DNA from: Microlunatus speluncae
GTDB taxonomy: Bacteria > Actinomycetota > Actinomycetes > Propionibacteriales > Propionibacteriaceae
Length of the DNA stretch: 64,000 nt
Assembly: GCF_009299835.1 (NCBI RefSeq)
Contig: NZ_VKCZ01000019.1
Coordinates: 655,216-719,215 of the forward strand
Reading direction: 5' to 3'
Of the stretch, positions 7,486 to 15,955 are shown one piece after another. Below the pieces are notes generated by a model, which saw nothing but the letters and a program-made list of their open reading frames with translations, was not told the DNA's origin and searched no databases. A program made the position numbers and the translations under genes. Each line of letters starts with the position of its first letter. The first letter of the stretch is position 1.

Positions 7486-8002
7486 GGCTTTCACCAGCCT
7501 CCTTCAGCGCCTCGCGGAGCGACTTCAACCCGTAGTACATCCTGGTCCGCAGGGTCGCGACCGGCACCCCGGTTCGCTCCGCTAACGTGTCGTACGACAG
7601 CCCGCGCAGCCGGATCTGCACCACGACCTCGCGGTGTTCCCGGCTGAGCCGGGCCAGTGCTTCGGTGACGATCAGGCGGTCCAGCGTTGCCATGGTGCGG
7701 TCGGCAGCCTGACGTAGCTGATCATCATCGGATTCGGAATCCCTCGGCAGCGGCCGCCGAGCCCGGGCCCGGTGGGCGTCGATGATCACGTTCCGGGCGA
7801 TCGCGAACAGCCAGGTCCGGAGCGACGCCAGATCCGGACGGTAGGAATGTCGTGATCGCCAGGCGCGGACGAAGACATCCTGGACACAGTCCTCGGCCTC
7901 ACCGCGATCACCCAGCGCATTCAGCGCGAACGCGAACACCGAGGCACCGTGACCGTCGTACAACTCGGCCACGTCGAACCCGTCCTTCGACCGGCGCAGC
8001 AC
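7478..8002 (-). CDS. ECF-family RNA polymerase sigma factor (SigK/RskA type)
   Basis: From GTG 8002 (with GAGGAG upstream) the product is 174 residues, normal for an ECF factor. Region 2 is clear (AEDCVQDVFVRAWRSRHSY, then FAIARNVIIDAHRAR), as is region 4 (LSREHREVVVQIRLRGLSYD, then VATLRTRMYYGLKSLREAL). The frame remains open further upstream, but that part overlaps the end of the secreted-peptide gene and shows no sigma homology. It is followed with overlap by its RskA-like anti-sigma factor, so a stress or envelope signal probably controls it. Confidence 0.85.
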   Translation of the reverse strand: MLRRSKDGFDVAELYDGHGASVFAFALNALGDRGEAEDCVQDVFVRAWRSRHSYRPDLASLRTWLFAIARNVIIDAHRARARRPLPRDSESDDDQLRQAADRTMATLDRLIVTEALARLSREHREVVVQIRLRGLSYDTLAERTGVPVATLRTRMYYGLKSLREALKEAGESHG

Positions 8003-8039
8003 ACCACGCTCCTCGTCCTTCGGCGCCTCGTCAGTCGGC

Positions 8040-8276
8040 TCAGAAGAACCCGCCGAGCAAGCCCTCCAGCAGGTCGGCCGAACCGGGCTGGGCGTTGTCC
8101 GGATCCCATTCCGGACCGTACCCGCCCGGCGTCCATTCCGGACCGTACCCGCCCGGGGACCACTCGGATCCGTAGCCACCCTCCGGCCGTGGGCCCGCAG
8201 CAGCGGCCGGCGTTACGCCGATCGCCACCGCCGCGACGACGACCAGGCCGGCAAGAACAGTGCGAATCCTTGACAT
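8040..8276 (-). CDS. Small secreted protein with three GGYGPEW-type repeats
   Basis: A 78-residue exported protein. ATG 8276 is preceded by GAGGAG. Residues 1-26 form a signal peptide (MSRIRTVLAGLVVVAAVAIG ending PAAAAG). The mature part has three nine-residue repeats of the form GGYG(S/P)EW(S/T/D)P, encoded by 27-bp DNA repeats, and ends LLEGLLGGFF. It is the first gene of the sigma/anti-sigma operon, 37 bp upstream of the chosen sigma start. No known family is recognised; it could be a signal, cell-wall or matrix peptide. Its place in the operon suggests the sigma factor controls its own exported product. Confidence 0.65.
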   Translation of the reverse strand: MSRIRTVLAGLVVVAAVAIGVTPAAAAGPRPEGGYGSEWSPGGYGPEWTPGGYGPEWDPDNAQPGSADLLEGLLGGFF

Positions 8277-8452
8277 GACAGTCTCCTCTGGCTCGTTGTG
8301 AGTTGCCGCAGGGGGATACGTCCGACGCCGCGGTTTCATTCAAACGACGCACGGAATTTCCTGACTCCGGCCGGACGACCCGGCGGATTCCGACGCAAGA
8401 TCACAGAGGGCAATGTGCAGGAGATGTTCGGGCCGGCGAGTAGAGTCCCTCC

Positions 8453-9319
8453 GTGCTTGTGCGACGGTCCGCGTCGAAGACTGCGGCAGTAGGTTTCCTG
8501 ATCGGATTCGCCCTCCTCATCAGTGGTTGCGGAAGTGTCCCTCCGGGGACGTCCGCGCCGCCGCCACAAACGTCATCGAGCCAGGCGGGTCCGGGTGCCT
8601 CGAGCTCGCCCAGCGGCGACGGTTCGCCGACCGGCGCCCCGTCCAGCCGGCCACCGTCGAGTGCGCCGCCGTCCAGCCAACCGCCGGAGCAGGCGGCGGT
8701 CGACTGCAAGAAGCTGAAGTGTGTCGCGCTCACCTATGACGACGGGCCGAGCCCGGAGACCACGCCGCAACTGCTGAAGATCTTGAAGAAGTACAAGGCC
8801 AGGGCGACGTTCTTCCAACTGGGCAGCTTGGCTTCGCAGTACCCGGAGCTGGAGAAGCAGATCCACGAGCTGGGCTCCGAGGTGGCCAATCACTCGTGGA
8901 ACCACGAGACGCTGAGCAGACTGTCGTCGGACGGCGCCGAGCGAAACCTCACGAGAGCCACCAAGGCGATCGAGAAGGGCTGTGGGTGCAAGATCACGCT
9001 GATGCGTCCCCCGGGCGGATCGACCGACAAGTCCCTGGACAAGACGACGAAGCGGCTCGGCCTGGCGGAGATCATGTGGGATGTCGACACCCGTGACTGG
9101 GAGACGCTGAACACGTCTTCCACGCGCCGCAGCGCCCTCAATGCGCACCGGAACCAGGTCGTCCTGATGCACGACATCCACCAGCCCACGATCGATGCCC
9201 AGGACGATGTGATCTCAGGCCTGCAGGACAAGGGATACACGCTGGTAACGGTCAGCGAACTGCTCGGGAAGCAGGCCGCCCCCGGAACGCGATACCCCAA
9301 GTCCTGGGGTAGCTACTGA
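8453..9319 (+). CDS. Polysaccharide deacetylase lipoprotein (NodB domain)
   Basis: A 288-residue protein. GTG 8453 begins a signal sequence with lipobox ISGC (cysteine about 26), then a serine/proline-rich spacer to residue 82, then a carbohydrate esterase 4 domain. All five motifs are present: TYDDGPS (metal aspartate and catalytic base), HSWNHETL (two metal histidines), RPPGG, a DVDTRDW strand, and LMHDIH (general acid). It probably removes acetyl groups from peptidoglycan or another cell-surface glycan outside the membrane. It is divergent from the sigma-factor operon. Confidence 0.85.
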   Translation: MLVRRSASKTAAVGFLIGFALLISGCGSVPPGTSAPPPQTSSSQAGPGASSSPSGDGSPTGAPSSRPPSSAPPSSQPPEQAAVDCKKLKCVALTYDDGPSPETTPQLLKILKKYKARATFFQLGSLASQYPELEKQIHELGSEVANHSWNHETLSRLSSDGAERNLTRATKAIEKGCGCKITLMRPPGGSTDKSLDKTTKRLGLAEIMWDVDTRDWETLNTSSTRRSALNAHRNQVVLMHDIHQPTIDAQDDVISGLQDKGYTLVTVSELLGKQAAPGTRYPKSWGSY

Positions 9320-9372
9320 TCAAGGCGACGCCGGCGCCGCGTTGATCACCAACAATCGGAGAGGTCGTCACC

Positions 9373-9756
9373 GTGCCCTACGATGCCGAGTTGGCCGAAC
9401 GCGTACGTTCTGCGCTTTCCGGCCGCGACGCCGTCCGCGAGATCAAGATGTTCGGTGGCCTTGCCTTCATGCTCGAGGAGCGGATGGTCGTCTGCGTCTC
9501 CGCGGGCGGTGCCGCCCTGCTCGTTCGGGTTTCGCCCGATCGTGACGCCGAGCTCCTGACCGAGCCCGGTGCCCAGCGGGCCGAGATGGGCCAAGGTCGA
9601 TCCATGGGCGAGGGCTGGATCACGGTCGATCAAGATGTCGTCGATTCCGACGACGAACTCAGGCATTGGATCGACGCCGCCCTGGCGTTCCATGCCGAGG
9701 GATCGGGCAGGAATCCGGGCACCAAGCGGAAGCAGGCGACCAAGAAACCCGCCTAG
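9373..9756 (+). CDS. TfoX/Sxy N-terminal domain protein
   Basis: A 127-residue protein beginning at GTG 9373. REIKMFGGLAFMLEERMVV is the signature of the TfoX N-terminal domain, and the fold continues through ALLVRVSPD and a C-terminal helix DDELRHWIDAALAF, then a lysine-rich tail (TKRKQATKKPA). In proteobacteria such domains belong to a competence regulator; stand-alone actinobacterial versions have no established function. There is no C-terminal helical half. It stands alone with a 53-bp gap after the deacetylase. Confidence 0.75.
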   Translation: MPYDAELAERVRSALSGRDAVREIKMFGGLAFMLEERMVVCVSAGGAALLVRVSPDRDAELLTEPGAQRAEMGQGRSMGEGWITVDQDVVDSDDELRHWIDAALAFHAEGSGRNPGTKRKQATKKPA

Positions 9757-9869
9757 TCGACCAACGGAAGCGACCAGTCCGAAACCGGTTCCGGTCCATT
9801 CAGGTCCTCCATCAGCTTCGGTAGGGTCCGAAGGGTCGGTGGCTGCCGGCGTGGGCGGAGGAGGAACTG

Positions 9870-11117
9870 GTGGTAGGCAACAAGGCTGTGACCTATGTCG
9901 GTTCAGGCAAGGTCGAGGTCCGAAACATCGACTATCCGGGGCTGGAGCTTCGGGACGGTCCGGGCGTCAACCCGGCCAATGTCGGGCGGAAGGCGCCGCA
10001 CGGCGTGATCTTGAAAAATGTCGCGACCAACATCTGCGGCAGTGATCAGCACATGGTGCGTGGTCGTACGACGGCGCCGGAAGGACTGGTGCTGGGTCAC
10101 GAGATCACCGGCGAGGTGGTCGAGAAGGGCCCGGACGTCGAGTTCATCGAGGTCGGCGATCTGTGCTCGGTGCCGTTCAACATCTCCTGTGGCCGCTGCC
10201 GCAACTGCAAGACGGGCAAGACCGGCATCTGCCTGAACGTGAATCCGGACCGGCCGGGATCGGCGTACGGGTACGTCGACATGGGTGGTTGGGTCGGTGG
10301 CCAGGCGGAGTACGTGATGGTGCCGTACGCCGACTGGAACCTGCTGAAATTCCCCGACCGGGACCAGGCGATGGAGAAGATCCTCGACCTGACGATGCTC
10401 TCCGACATCTTTCCGACCGGCTATCACGGCTGTGTCTCCGCCGGGGTCACCACCGGCTCCACGGTCTACATCGCCGGCGCGGGCCCGGTCGGACTGGCCG
10501 CGGCGACCTCGGCGTTCCTCCTCGGCGCGGCCGTGGTGATCGTCGGCGACCTCAACGCCGACCGACTGGCCAAGGCCCGGAGCTTCGGCTGCGAGACGAT
10601 CGACGTCTCCCAGGGTGAACCGCAAGATCAGATCGAGCAGATCCTCGGCGTGCCGGAGGTGGACTGCGCGGTCGATGCCGTCGGGTTCGAGGCTCGCGGG
10701 CACGGTCCGGACGGGGCGGCCGTCGAGAAGCCGGCCAGCGTCCTGAACTCCCTGATGGACCTGACCAGGGCCGGCGGCTCGCTCGGCATTCCCGGGCTTT
10801 ATGTCACCGGTGATCCCGGGGCCCAGGAGGAGGCGGCCAAGGTCGGTTCGCTGTCCCTACGGCTCGGACTCGGCTGGGCCAAGTCGCACGCGTTCTACAC
10901 CGGGCAGTGCCCGGTGATGCGCTACAACCACCAGCTGATGATGGCCATCCTGCATGATCGGGTGCAGATCGCGAAGAACGTCGACGCCACCCCGATCTCC
11001 CTCGACGACGCGCCGCAGGGCTATGCCGATTTCGATCAAGGAGCGGCCAAGAAGTTCGTCCTCGACCCGCACGGACTGATCCGTGCGACCCACTCCGGCC
11101 AGGCGGTGAGCGCGTGA
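9870..11117 (+). CDS. fdhA: Glutathione-independent formaldehyde dehydrogenase
   Basis: A 415-residue zinc-containing medium-chain dehydrogenase. Catalytic zinc ligands are visible in NICGSDQHM and GHEITGEV, the structural zinc site in CGRCRNCKTGKTGIC, and the NAD-binding fold in GAGPVGLAAA. The extended N-terminus and the insert around SAYGYVDMGGWVGGQAEYV are typical of the glutathione-independent formaldehyde dehydrogenase subgroup, which oxidises formaldehyde to formate in the cytoplasm. GTG 9870 follows GGAGGAGG. The next gene begins in its stop codon, so the two are co-translated. Confidence 0.85.
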   Translation: MVGNKAVTYVGSGKVEVRNIDYPGLELRDGPGVNPANVGRKAPHGVILKNVATNICGSDQHMVRGRTTAPEGLVLGHEITGEVVEKGPDVEFIEVGDLCSVPFNISCGRCRNCKTGKTGICLNVNPDRPGSAYGYVDMGGWVGGQAEYVMVPYADWNLLKFPDRDQAMEKILDLTMLSDIFPTGYHGCVSAGVTTGSTVYIAGAGPVGLAAATSAFLLGAAVVIVGDLNADRLAKARSFGCETIDVSQGEPQDQIEQILGVPEVDCAVDAVGFEARGHGPDGAAVEKPASVLNSLMDLTRAGGSLGIPGLYVTGDPGAQEEAAKVGSLSLRLGLGWAKSHAFYTGQCPVMRYNHQLMMAILHDRVQIAKNVDATPISLDDAPQGYADFDQGAAKKFVLDPHGLIRATHSGQAVSA

Positions 11118-12094
11118 CAGGTCCGATCAGCGAGCCGGCGCTCGACTATCGGTGGTCGGCCTTCCCGCAGGATCCGGCGAGGGCCGACGGCTGGGCCCAC
11201 CACGGCGTGGCCGTGACGACGGACGGCCGGGTCGTGACCTTCGCCCCGTCGGGTGACGAGGTGGTGATCTTCGACGCCGAGGGGAATCGGCTGGACAGCT
11301 GGTCCACCGGGCTGACCGAGGGCCACTGCATCTCCCTGTCCCGCGACGCCGACGGTGATCACGTCTGGATCGCCGACCCGGGCAGCAAGATGATCACCGA
11401 CTCGCCGGGCCACTACCACGGCTTCACGCCCGGTGATCATGGTCGGGTGGCCAAGTTCGACCTGTCCGGGCGGTTGGTGCTCGAGCTGCCGCGCCCGGAT
11501 CACCCGGCCTACGACGAGGGCCGATTCGCTCCGACCTCGGTCGTGGCGGATGCCACCGGCGACGGCGGTGCGGGCGAGGTCTGGGTCGGCGACGGCTACG
11601 GCGCCAGCCTGGTCCATGCCTACGGCCCGGACGGCGACTATCGGCGGACGCTGCCGAACGAGTTCAAGTGTCCGCACGGCTTGATCATCGACCGCCGCCG
11701 GGACGAGCCGGAGCTCTACGTCGCCGACCGGGAGAACCAGCGACTGCAGGTCTTCGGCCTGGACGGGGAGTTTCGTCGCATGTCCGGCGAGGGGTTGCTC
11801 CGGCGTCCCTCGGCGTTCGCCATCTCGGGTGCGTACCTGATCATCGCCGAACTGGAGGCGCGGGTGGCGGTGCTGGACCTCGATGATCAACTTGTCGGCT
11901 ACATCGGCGCCGACGACGAAGCGGTGTCGCGCGCCGGCTGGCCCAACGCGATCTCGCCCGACGGCCTGACCGTCCGCCCCGACGTGCAGCCGGGCCGGTT
12001 CAACTCTCCTCATGGGGTTGCGGTCACTGCCGACGGCAAGATCGTCGTCGCCGAGTGGCTGATCGGTGGGCGGGTGAACCGACTGGAGCGGTGA
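11114..12094 (+). CDS. NHL-repeat beta-propeller protein
   Basis: A 326-residue protein without a signal peptide. It contains repeated propeller blades with the NHL pattern, such as PHGLIIDRRRDEPELYVADR, NQRLQVFGLDGEF and SPHGVAVTADGKIVVAEW. The blades resemble peptidyl-alpha-hydroxyglycine lyase and SMP-30-like lactonase propellers. No transmembrane segment is visible, so it is probably cytoplasmic. Translational coupling (GTGA) to formaldehyde dehydrogenase suggests a shared pathway, but the reaction is unknown. Confidence 0.75.
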   Translation: MTGPISEPALDYRWSAFPQDPARADGWAHHGVAVTTDGRVVTFAPSGDEVVIFDAEGNRLDSWSTGLTEGHCISLSRDADGDHVWIADPGSKMITDSPGHYHGFTPGDHGRVAKFDLSGRLVLELPRPDHPAYDEGRFAPTSVVADATGDGGAGEVWVGDGYGASLVHAYGPDGDYRRTLPNEFKCPHGLIIDRRRDEPELYVADRENQRLQVFGLDGEFRRMSGEGLLRRPSAFAISGAYLIIAELEARVAVLDLDDQLVGYIGADDEAVSRAGWPNAISPDGLTVRPDVQPGRFNSPHGVAVTADGKIVVAEWLIGGRVNRLER

Positions 12095-12115
12095 GGCCGG
12101 GCGGCGCCGGCGGCG

Positions 12116-12883
12116 TCAGTGGCAGCCGTGCGTGCTCGGCGGGGCTGCGGCGAGCCGCGACCACTGGGCCGCCGGCCGGCCGACCCGTTCACCGCCCTGG
12201 CCCCAGCCGGTCAGGGTCCCGTCGTGGTCGGTCCGCCAGAACGCGCCGGTCGGGCCCTGGGGCCAGCCGTCGGGGGAGTCCTCCCAGACCTCCTGCCGGC
12301 CGTAGACGGTCAGGTCGATCAACTGCAGCGATGACGACATCACTTCCACGCCCCGGTCGGTGGTGTCCCAGGTCAGGAACACCCGGTCCCCGCGCCGGAG
12401 GTAGCAGGCGAGGTGTCCGCTGCCGCCGGACGACAGGGCCGGATCGTCGATCCCTGCGTTCGAGTACCAGGCGTAGGGATGGCCCATGAACTCGCGCAGT
12501 CGAGCCAGTTCCTCGTAGGGCCCGTCGCCGAACACGGCGAAGGAGATGCCGCGGGTGTTGAGATAGGTGGCGTCCTGGAGCCCCCAGGTGAACAGCGTGC
12601 AGCCCTCGCACTGCCGGTCGATCGGCTCGCCGGGATAGAACATGTGCTGATAGACCATCAACTGGTCCCGCCCCTCGAAGATGTCGATCAATGGCGTCGG
12701 GCCGTCGGCCCCGTCGAGGGAGATCGGCGCGACCTCCGTCATCGGCAGTCGTCGCCGTGCGGCCGCGATCGCGTCGCCTTCCCGGGTGTGGGCCTTCTCC
12801 CGGTCCAAGAGTTCGGCGCGCTGCCGGAGCCAGGTGTCTCGGTCGACGATCGGAGGAGCGGCGGTGTCGGTGTCAGTGATCAT
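12116..12883 (-). CDS. DUF899 (thioredoxin-like) family protein
   Basis: A 255-residue protein of the DUF899 family, which has a thioredoxin-like fold. Typical family stretches are DTWLRQRAELLDREKAHTRE, the strand LIDIFEGRDQLMVYQHMF, then CEGCTLFTWGLQDA with a C-x2-C pair in the thioredoxin position, then YAWYSNAGIDD. Function is not established for the family. ATG 12883 has AAGGG nine bases upstream; ATG 12892 would be too close to it. Its promoter region carries several copies of a TetR-type operator, so the neighbouring TetR protein probably represses it. Confidence 0.8.
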   Translation of the reverse strand: MITDTDTAAPPIVDRDTWLRQRAELLDREKAHTREGDAIAAARRRLPMTEVAPISLDGADGPTPLIDIFEGRDQLMVYQHMFYPGEPIDRQCEGCTLFTWGLQDATYLNTRGISFAVFGDGPYEELARLREFMGHPYAWYSNAGIDDPALSSGGSGHLACYLRRGDRVFLTWDTTDRGVEVMSSSLQLIDLTVYGRQEVWEDSPDGWPQGPTGAFWRTDHDGTLTGWGQGGERVGRPAAQWSRLAAAPPSTHGCH

Positions 12884-12904
12884 GATGACCATCCCTTGAA
12901 GTAG

Positions 12905-13034
12905 TAGACCATTTGGTCTATCGACCATATAGACCGATTGGTCTAGGCGTCAAGGGGGTGCTGATCGCCGAGATCGAAGGTATTGCCAGAAGTAGATCGA
13001 GTGGTCTACTCTCCGACGTAGACCGAATGGTCTA
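12905..13034. promoter_or_regulatory. Cluster of four TetR-type operators (TAGACC-N4-GGTCTA)
   Basis: Four 16-bp palindromes lie between the DUF899 gene and a small plus-strand gene: 12905-12920 (perfect), 12930-12945 (perfect), 12993-13008 (one base off: TAGATC) and 13019-13034 (perfect). The arms are TAGACC and GGTCTA. The first pair faces the DUF899 promoter and the second pair the small gene, so both should be under one repressor, most likely the TetR protein at 13305. Confidence 0.7.
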
Positions 13035-13056
13035 TTAGTGGAGGAAGGGAGCAGTC

Positions 13057-13266
13057 ATGTATCAGTACGTCGGCATCGAGGAGCCGCGGGAGCGGTACGC
13101 CGAGCTGGTTCGGTCGCGCGAGCGGGAGCGGCTGGGACGGCAGGCACGGAGTGACCCGGAGCGCGTACGCGGGCGGCTGGCCCGGCTGCTGCGGCGCCTC
13201 ACGATCCGTCGCCGCGATGGACGTCGCACGGTCGTGGGTCGGCTGGTGTCGTCCGGCCCGGCATAG
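13057..13266 (+). CDS. Small basic protein, unknown, under TetR operators
   Basis: A 69-residue arginine-rich protein (MYQYVGIEEPRERYAELVRS then RLARLLRRLTIRRRDGRR). It is probably helical and has no membrane segment. ATG 13057 is preceded by GGAGGAAGGGAGC, and a perfect TetR-type operator ends 22 bp upstream, which argues that it is expressed and regulated. No family was recognised. Confidence 0.55.
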   Translation: MYQYVGIEEPRERYAELVRSRERERLGRQARSDPERVRGRLARLLRRLTIRRRDGRRTVVGRLVSSGPA

Positions 13267-13279
13267 AATGATTGGTCTA
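13264..13279. promoter_or_regulatory. Fifth TetR-type operator, in front of the tetR gene
   Basis: TAGAATGATTGGTCTA keeps the right arm GGTCTA and a weaker left arm. It lies 25 bp before the TetR start and overlaps the end of the small upstream gene, consistent with weaker autorepression. Confidence 0.55.
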
Positions 13280-13304
13280 CTGGCGTCCGAAGAGGAGAAG
13301 ATCC

Positions 13305-13868
13305 ATGGTGCGTGACCCGGCGGCCGGCCCCCGCGAGCGGCTGCTGAAAGCCGCTCAGGAGCTGTTCTACACGCAGGGTGCCTCGGTCGGGATCGGCGCG
13401 GTCCTCCAGGAGGCGAACGTCGCCCGCCGATCGCTCTACGAGCACTTCGGCGGCAAGGACGGACTGGTGACGGAGGTCCTCCGCCGGGCATCCGAGGAGG
13501 ATCTGGCGTGGTACGAGTCGGCGCTGGCCGGCGCGACCGAGCCACGCGAGCGGCTGCTCGGCCTGTTCGGCCACCTGGATGAGCTGGTGTCGGACGAGGG
13601 GTTTCGGGGCTGCCGCTATTTCGCCACCGACCTCGCGTTCGCCGAGCCCGATCATCCGGCCCACGCGGAGACCGAGATCTTTCGCCGGCGCCTGCACGAC
13701 CTCCTCGTCCGAGAGCTCGAGGCGATGAACCACCCGCACCCCGAGCGGACGGCCGAACAGCTGCATCTGCTGATCGAGGGTGCGCTGGTCAGAGGGGCCG
13801 GCGGGGGCCGGCAGCATCCGGCCCTGGCGGCGCGGGATCTGGCGGCCATCGCGATCGACAGCCGCTGA
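13305..13868 (+). CDS. TetR-family transcriptional repressor
   Basis: A 187-residue regulator. The N-terminal helix-turn-helix is RERLLKAAQELFYTQGASVG, then GIGAVLQEANVARRSLYEHF. The C-terminal ligand domain is all-helical and contains the CRYFATDLAFA stretch seen in AcrR-like members. ATG 13305 has GAGGAGAAG upstream; an earlier GTG would overlap the operator. It probably binds the five TAGACC-N4-GGTCTA sites and controls the DUF899 gene, the small basic-protein gene and itself. Confidence 0.85.
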   Translation: MVRDPAAGPRERLLKAAQELFYTQGASVGIGAVLQEANVARRSLYEHFGGKDGLVTEVLRRASEEDLAWYESALAGATEPRERLLGLFGHLDELVSDEGFRGCRYFATDLAFAEPDHPAHAETEIFRRRLHDLLVRELEAMNHPHPERTAEQLHLLIEGALVRGAGGGRQHPALAARDLAAIAIDSR

Positions 13869-13873
13869 GCCGA

Positions 13874-14887
13874 TCAGGACGGTCGCTCACCGGCCTCGTC
13901 GTACAGGTAGCACTTGACGAGTCGGTTTCCGACCGGGAAGTCGGGCGGGTCGCTCATCCGGCATCGGTCCATCACCGAGGGGCAGCGGCTCGCGAACTTG
14001 CAGCCGGCCTGGTTGAACTCGCTGGCCTCGGTCGCGCCGAGGGTGATCTGTTGTGTCCAGGACGCCTTGTCCTCCGGTACGGGCTCCGGGATCGACTCCT
14101 TGAGCAGTTGCGCGTACGGGTGCGCGGGATGATCTAGCACCTCCTCGACCGGACCCGATTCGACGACGAACCCGCGCAGCATGATCGCGATCCGGTCCGA
14201 GACGTAGTAGGCGGTCGCCAGGTCATGGGTGATGTAGATGACCGTGACGCCCTCCTCGTCGCGCAGCCGCTTGAAGACGTTGACGATCTCCATCCGCAAC
14301 GACGCGTCGACCATCGAGACCGGCTCGTCCGCGACGATGACCTTCGGTTTCGGGATCAGCGCCCGGGCCACGGAGACCCGTTGCAGCTGCCCGCCGGACA
14401 ACTCGTGCGGGTAGCGCTGCTGGACCTCGGCCAGGGTCAGCCCGACCGTCCGCAGCGCGGCGTCGACCGGCTCGGCGGCCTCCCGGCGGGTCTTCGCGAT
14501 CTTGAAATTCAGCGCGGTGTCGAACAGATACTCCTGGACGTGACGCAGCGGGTTGAAGGTCTCGAACGGGTTCTGGAAGACGGGCTGGACCTCCTGCATG
14601 AAGGCGGCGTGACCCTTGGCCCTGATCACCTCGGCGACCGGCGTCCCCTGGAATCTCACCTCACCCTGCGACGGGGCCTGATCTCCCAACAGGACCCGGG
14701 CCAGGGTCGTCTTGCCGCTGCCGCTCTCGCCCGCCAGGGTGAAGATCTCGGGCCGGTCGGCGGCCAGCCGCAACGACACGTCGTTGACGGCGACGAGCCG
14801 GCTGCCGGCCAGCAGCGACCCGATCCGAAACGTGACCACCGCATGGTCCAGCTCGAACAGCGGCGCCGCCGGCTCGGTGGCCGTCAC
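13874..14887 (-). CDS. Oligopeptide/oligosaccharide ABC transporter ATP-binding protein (OppF type)
   Basis: A 337-residue ATPase. Walker A is GESGSGKTTLARV, the signature LSGGQLQRVSVARAL and Walker B VIVADEPVSMVDAS. The C-terminal Opp-type extension with cysteines is present (AGCKFASRCPSVMDRC). It is the last gene of the arabinoside operon and overlaps the preceding ATPase gene by four bases. With the OppD-like partner it would power import of a substrate captured by the lipoprotein at 19874. It converges on the tetR gene with only five bases between. Confidence 0.88.
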   Translation of the reverse strand: MTATEPAAPLFELDHAVVTFRIGSLLAGSRLVAVNDVSLRLAADRPEIFTLAGESGSGKTTLARVLLGDQAPSQGEVRFQGTPVAEVIRAKGHAAFMQEVQPVFQNPFETFNPLRHVQEYLFDTALNFKIAKTRREAAEPVDAALRTVGLTLAEVQQRYPHELSGGQLQRVSVARALIPKPKVIVADEPVSMVDASLRMEIVNVFKRLRDEEGVTVIYITHDLATAYYVSDRIAIMLRGFVVESGPVEEVLDHPAHPYAQLLKESIPEPVPEDKASWTQQITLGATEASEFNQAGCKFASRCPSVMDRCRMSDPPDFPVGNRLVKCYLYDEAGERPS

Positions 14888-15954
14888 TGCAGTTCCTCCG
14901 CCCGGTTCAGGTCGGTGGCGCTGCTGCTGGTGATCGACCGGTCTGACGACGGCACCGGGATACCCTCCTCTTTCGCGACGGCGTGACAGGCCACCCGGTG
15001 CCGGTTCGCCAGTTGGAGCATCTCGGGCACCACCGTCCGACAGACATCCATGGCGGCGGGGCAGCGGGGGTGGAAGCGACAGCCGGCGGGTGGGTCGGAC
15101 AGGTTCGGTGGGCTGCCCGGCAGCGACGCCCGCGCGCCCCGTTCGCCGATCTTCGGCAGCGACGCGATCAGATGCTTCGTGTACGGATGGCGCGGCGCCT
15201 GGAAGATCGTCTCGGTCACCCCCTCCTCCATGATCCGCCCGGCGTACATGATCATCACCCGGTCGGCGACGTTGGCATGGACCGCCATGTCGTGGGTCAC
15301 CAGCAGGACCGTGTTGCGGCTGTCGGCCTGGATCTGCTTGAGCAGTTGCAGCACGCCGCGCTGCACCACCACGTCGAGCGCGGTCGTCGGCTCGTCGGCG
15401 ATGATCAGGTTCGGGTGGAAGATCGTCGCCAGGGCGATCGCCACCCGTTGTCGCATGCCTCCCGAGAGCTGGTGCGGGAACGACCGAAGGACCTCCGACG
15501 GCAGCCCGAGCCGCGCCACGTGATCACTGATCTCCTGCCGGAACTCCTTGCGGTTGCTGATGCCCCGGTGGGTGGCGACGATGTCGGCGAAGGTGTGCAG
15601 GATCCGGCGGACCGGATTGAGCACGCTCATCGAGCCCTGCATGACGTACGAGATCCGCTTCCACCGCATCGTCTTGCGCAGCTCGTCGGTCGTCATCGTC
15701 GCCAGGTCGCGATCGATTCCCTCGGCCGTGAACCGCACGTCCCCGTCGACCACGCGGAGCGGGTTCTTGACGTTGCCGGAGATGACCTTGATCAGCGTGG
15801 TCTTCCCACAGCTCGATTCGCCCGCGAGACCGTAGATCTCGTTGGGATACAGGTCGAACGAGACTCCGTCGACCGCCCGCACCGTCCGGGAGACACCGTA
15901 GGCCTCGGTCTGGTAATACGCCTTGAGGTCCGTCACTCTCAACAGAGGTTCCAT
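14884..15954 (-). CDS. Oligopeptide/oligosaccharide ABC transporter ATP-binding protein (OppD type)
   Basis: A 356-residue ATPase with Walker A GESSCGKTTLIK, signature LSGGMRQRVAIALA, Walker B LIIADEPTTALDV, and the C-terminal cysteine motif CRFHPRCPAAMDVC of OppD/F proteins. It pairs with the OppF-like protein that begins four bases inside its end. The start is ATG 15954, one base past the preceding permease stop. Part of the GH51-linked importer. Confidence 0.88.
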   Translation of the reverse strand: MEPLLRVTDLKAYYQTEAYGVSRTVRAVDGVSFDLYPNEIYGLAGESSCGKTTLIKVISGNVKNPLRVVDGDVRFTAEGIDRDLATMTTDELRKTMRWKRISYVMQGSMSVLNPVRRILHTFADIVATHRGISNRKEFRQEISDHVARLGLPSEVLRSFPHQLSGGMRQRVAIALATIFHPNLIIADEPTTALDVVVQRGVLQLLKQIQADSRNTVLLVTHDMAVHANVADRVMIMYAGRIMEEGVTETIFQAPRHPYTKHLIASLPKIGERGARASLPGSPPNLSDPPAGCRFHPRCPAAMDVCRTVVPEMLQLANRHRVACHAVAKEEGIPVPSSDRSITSSSATDLNRAEELQ

Positions 15955-15955
15955 G

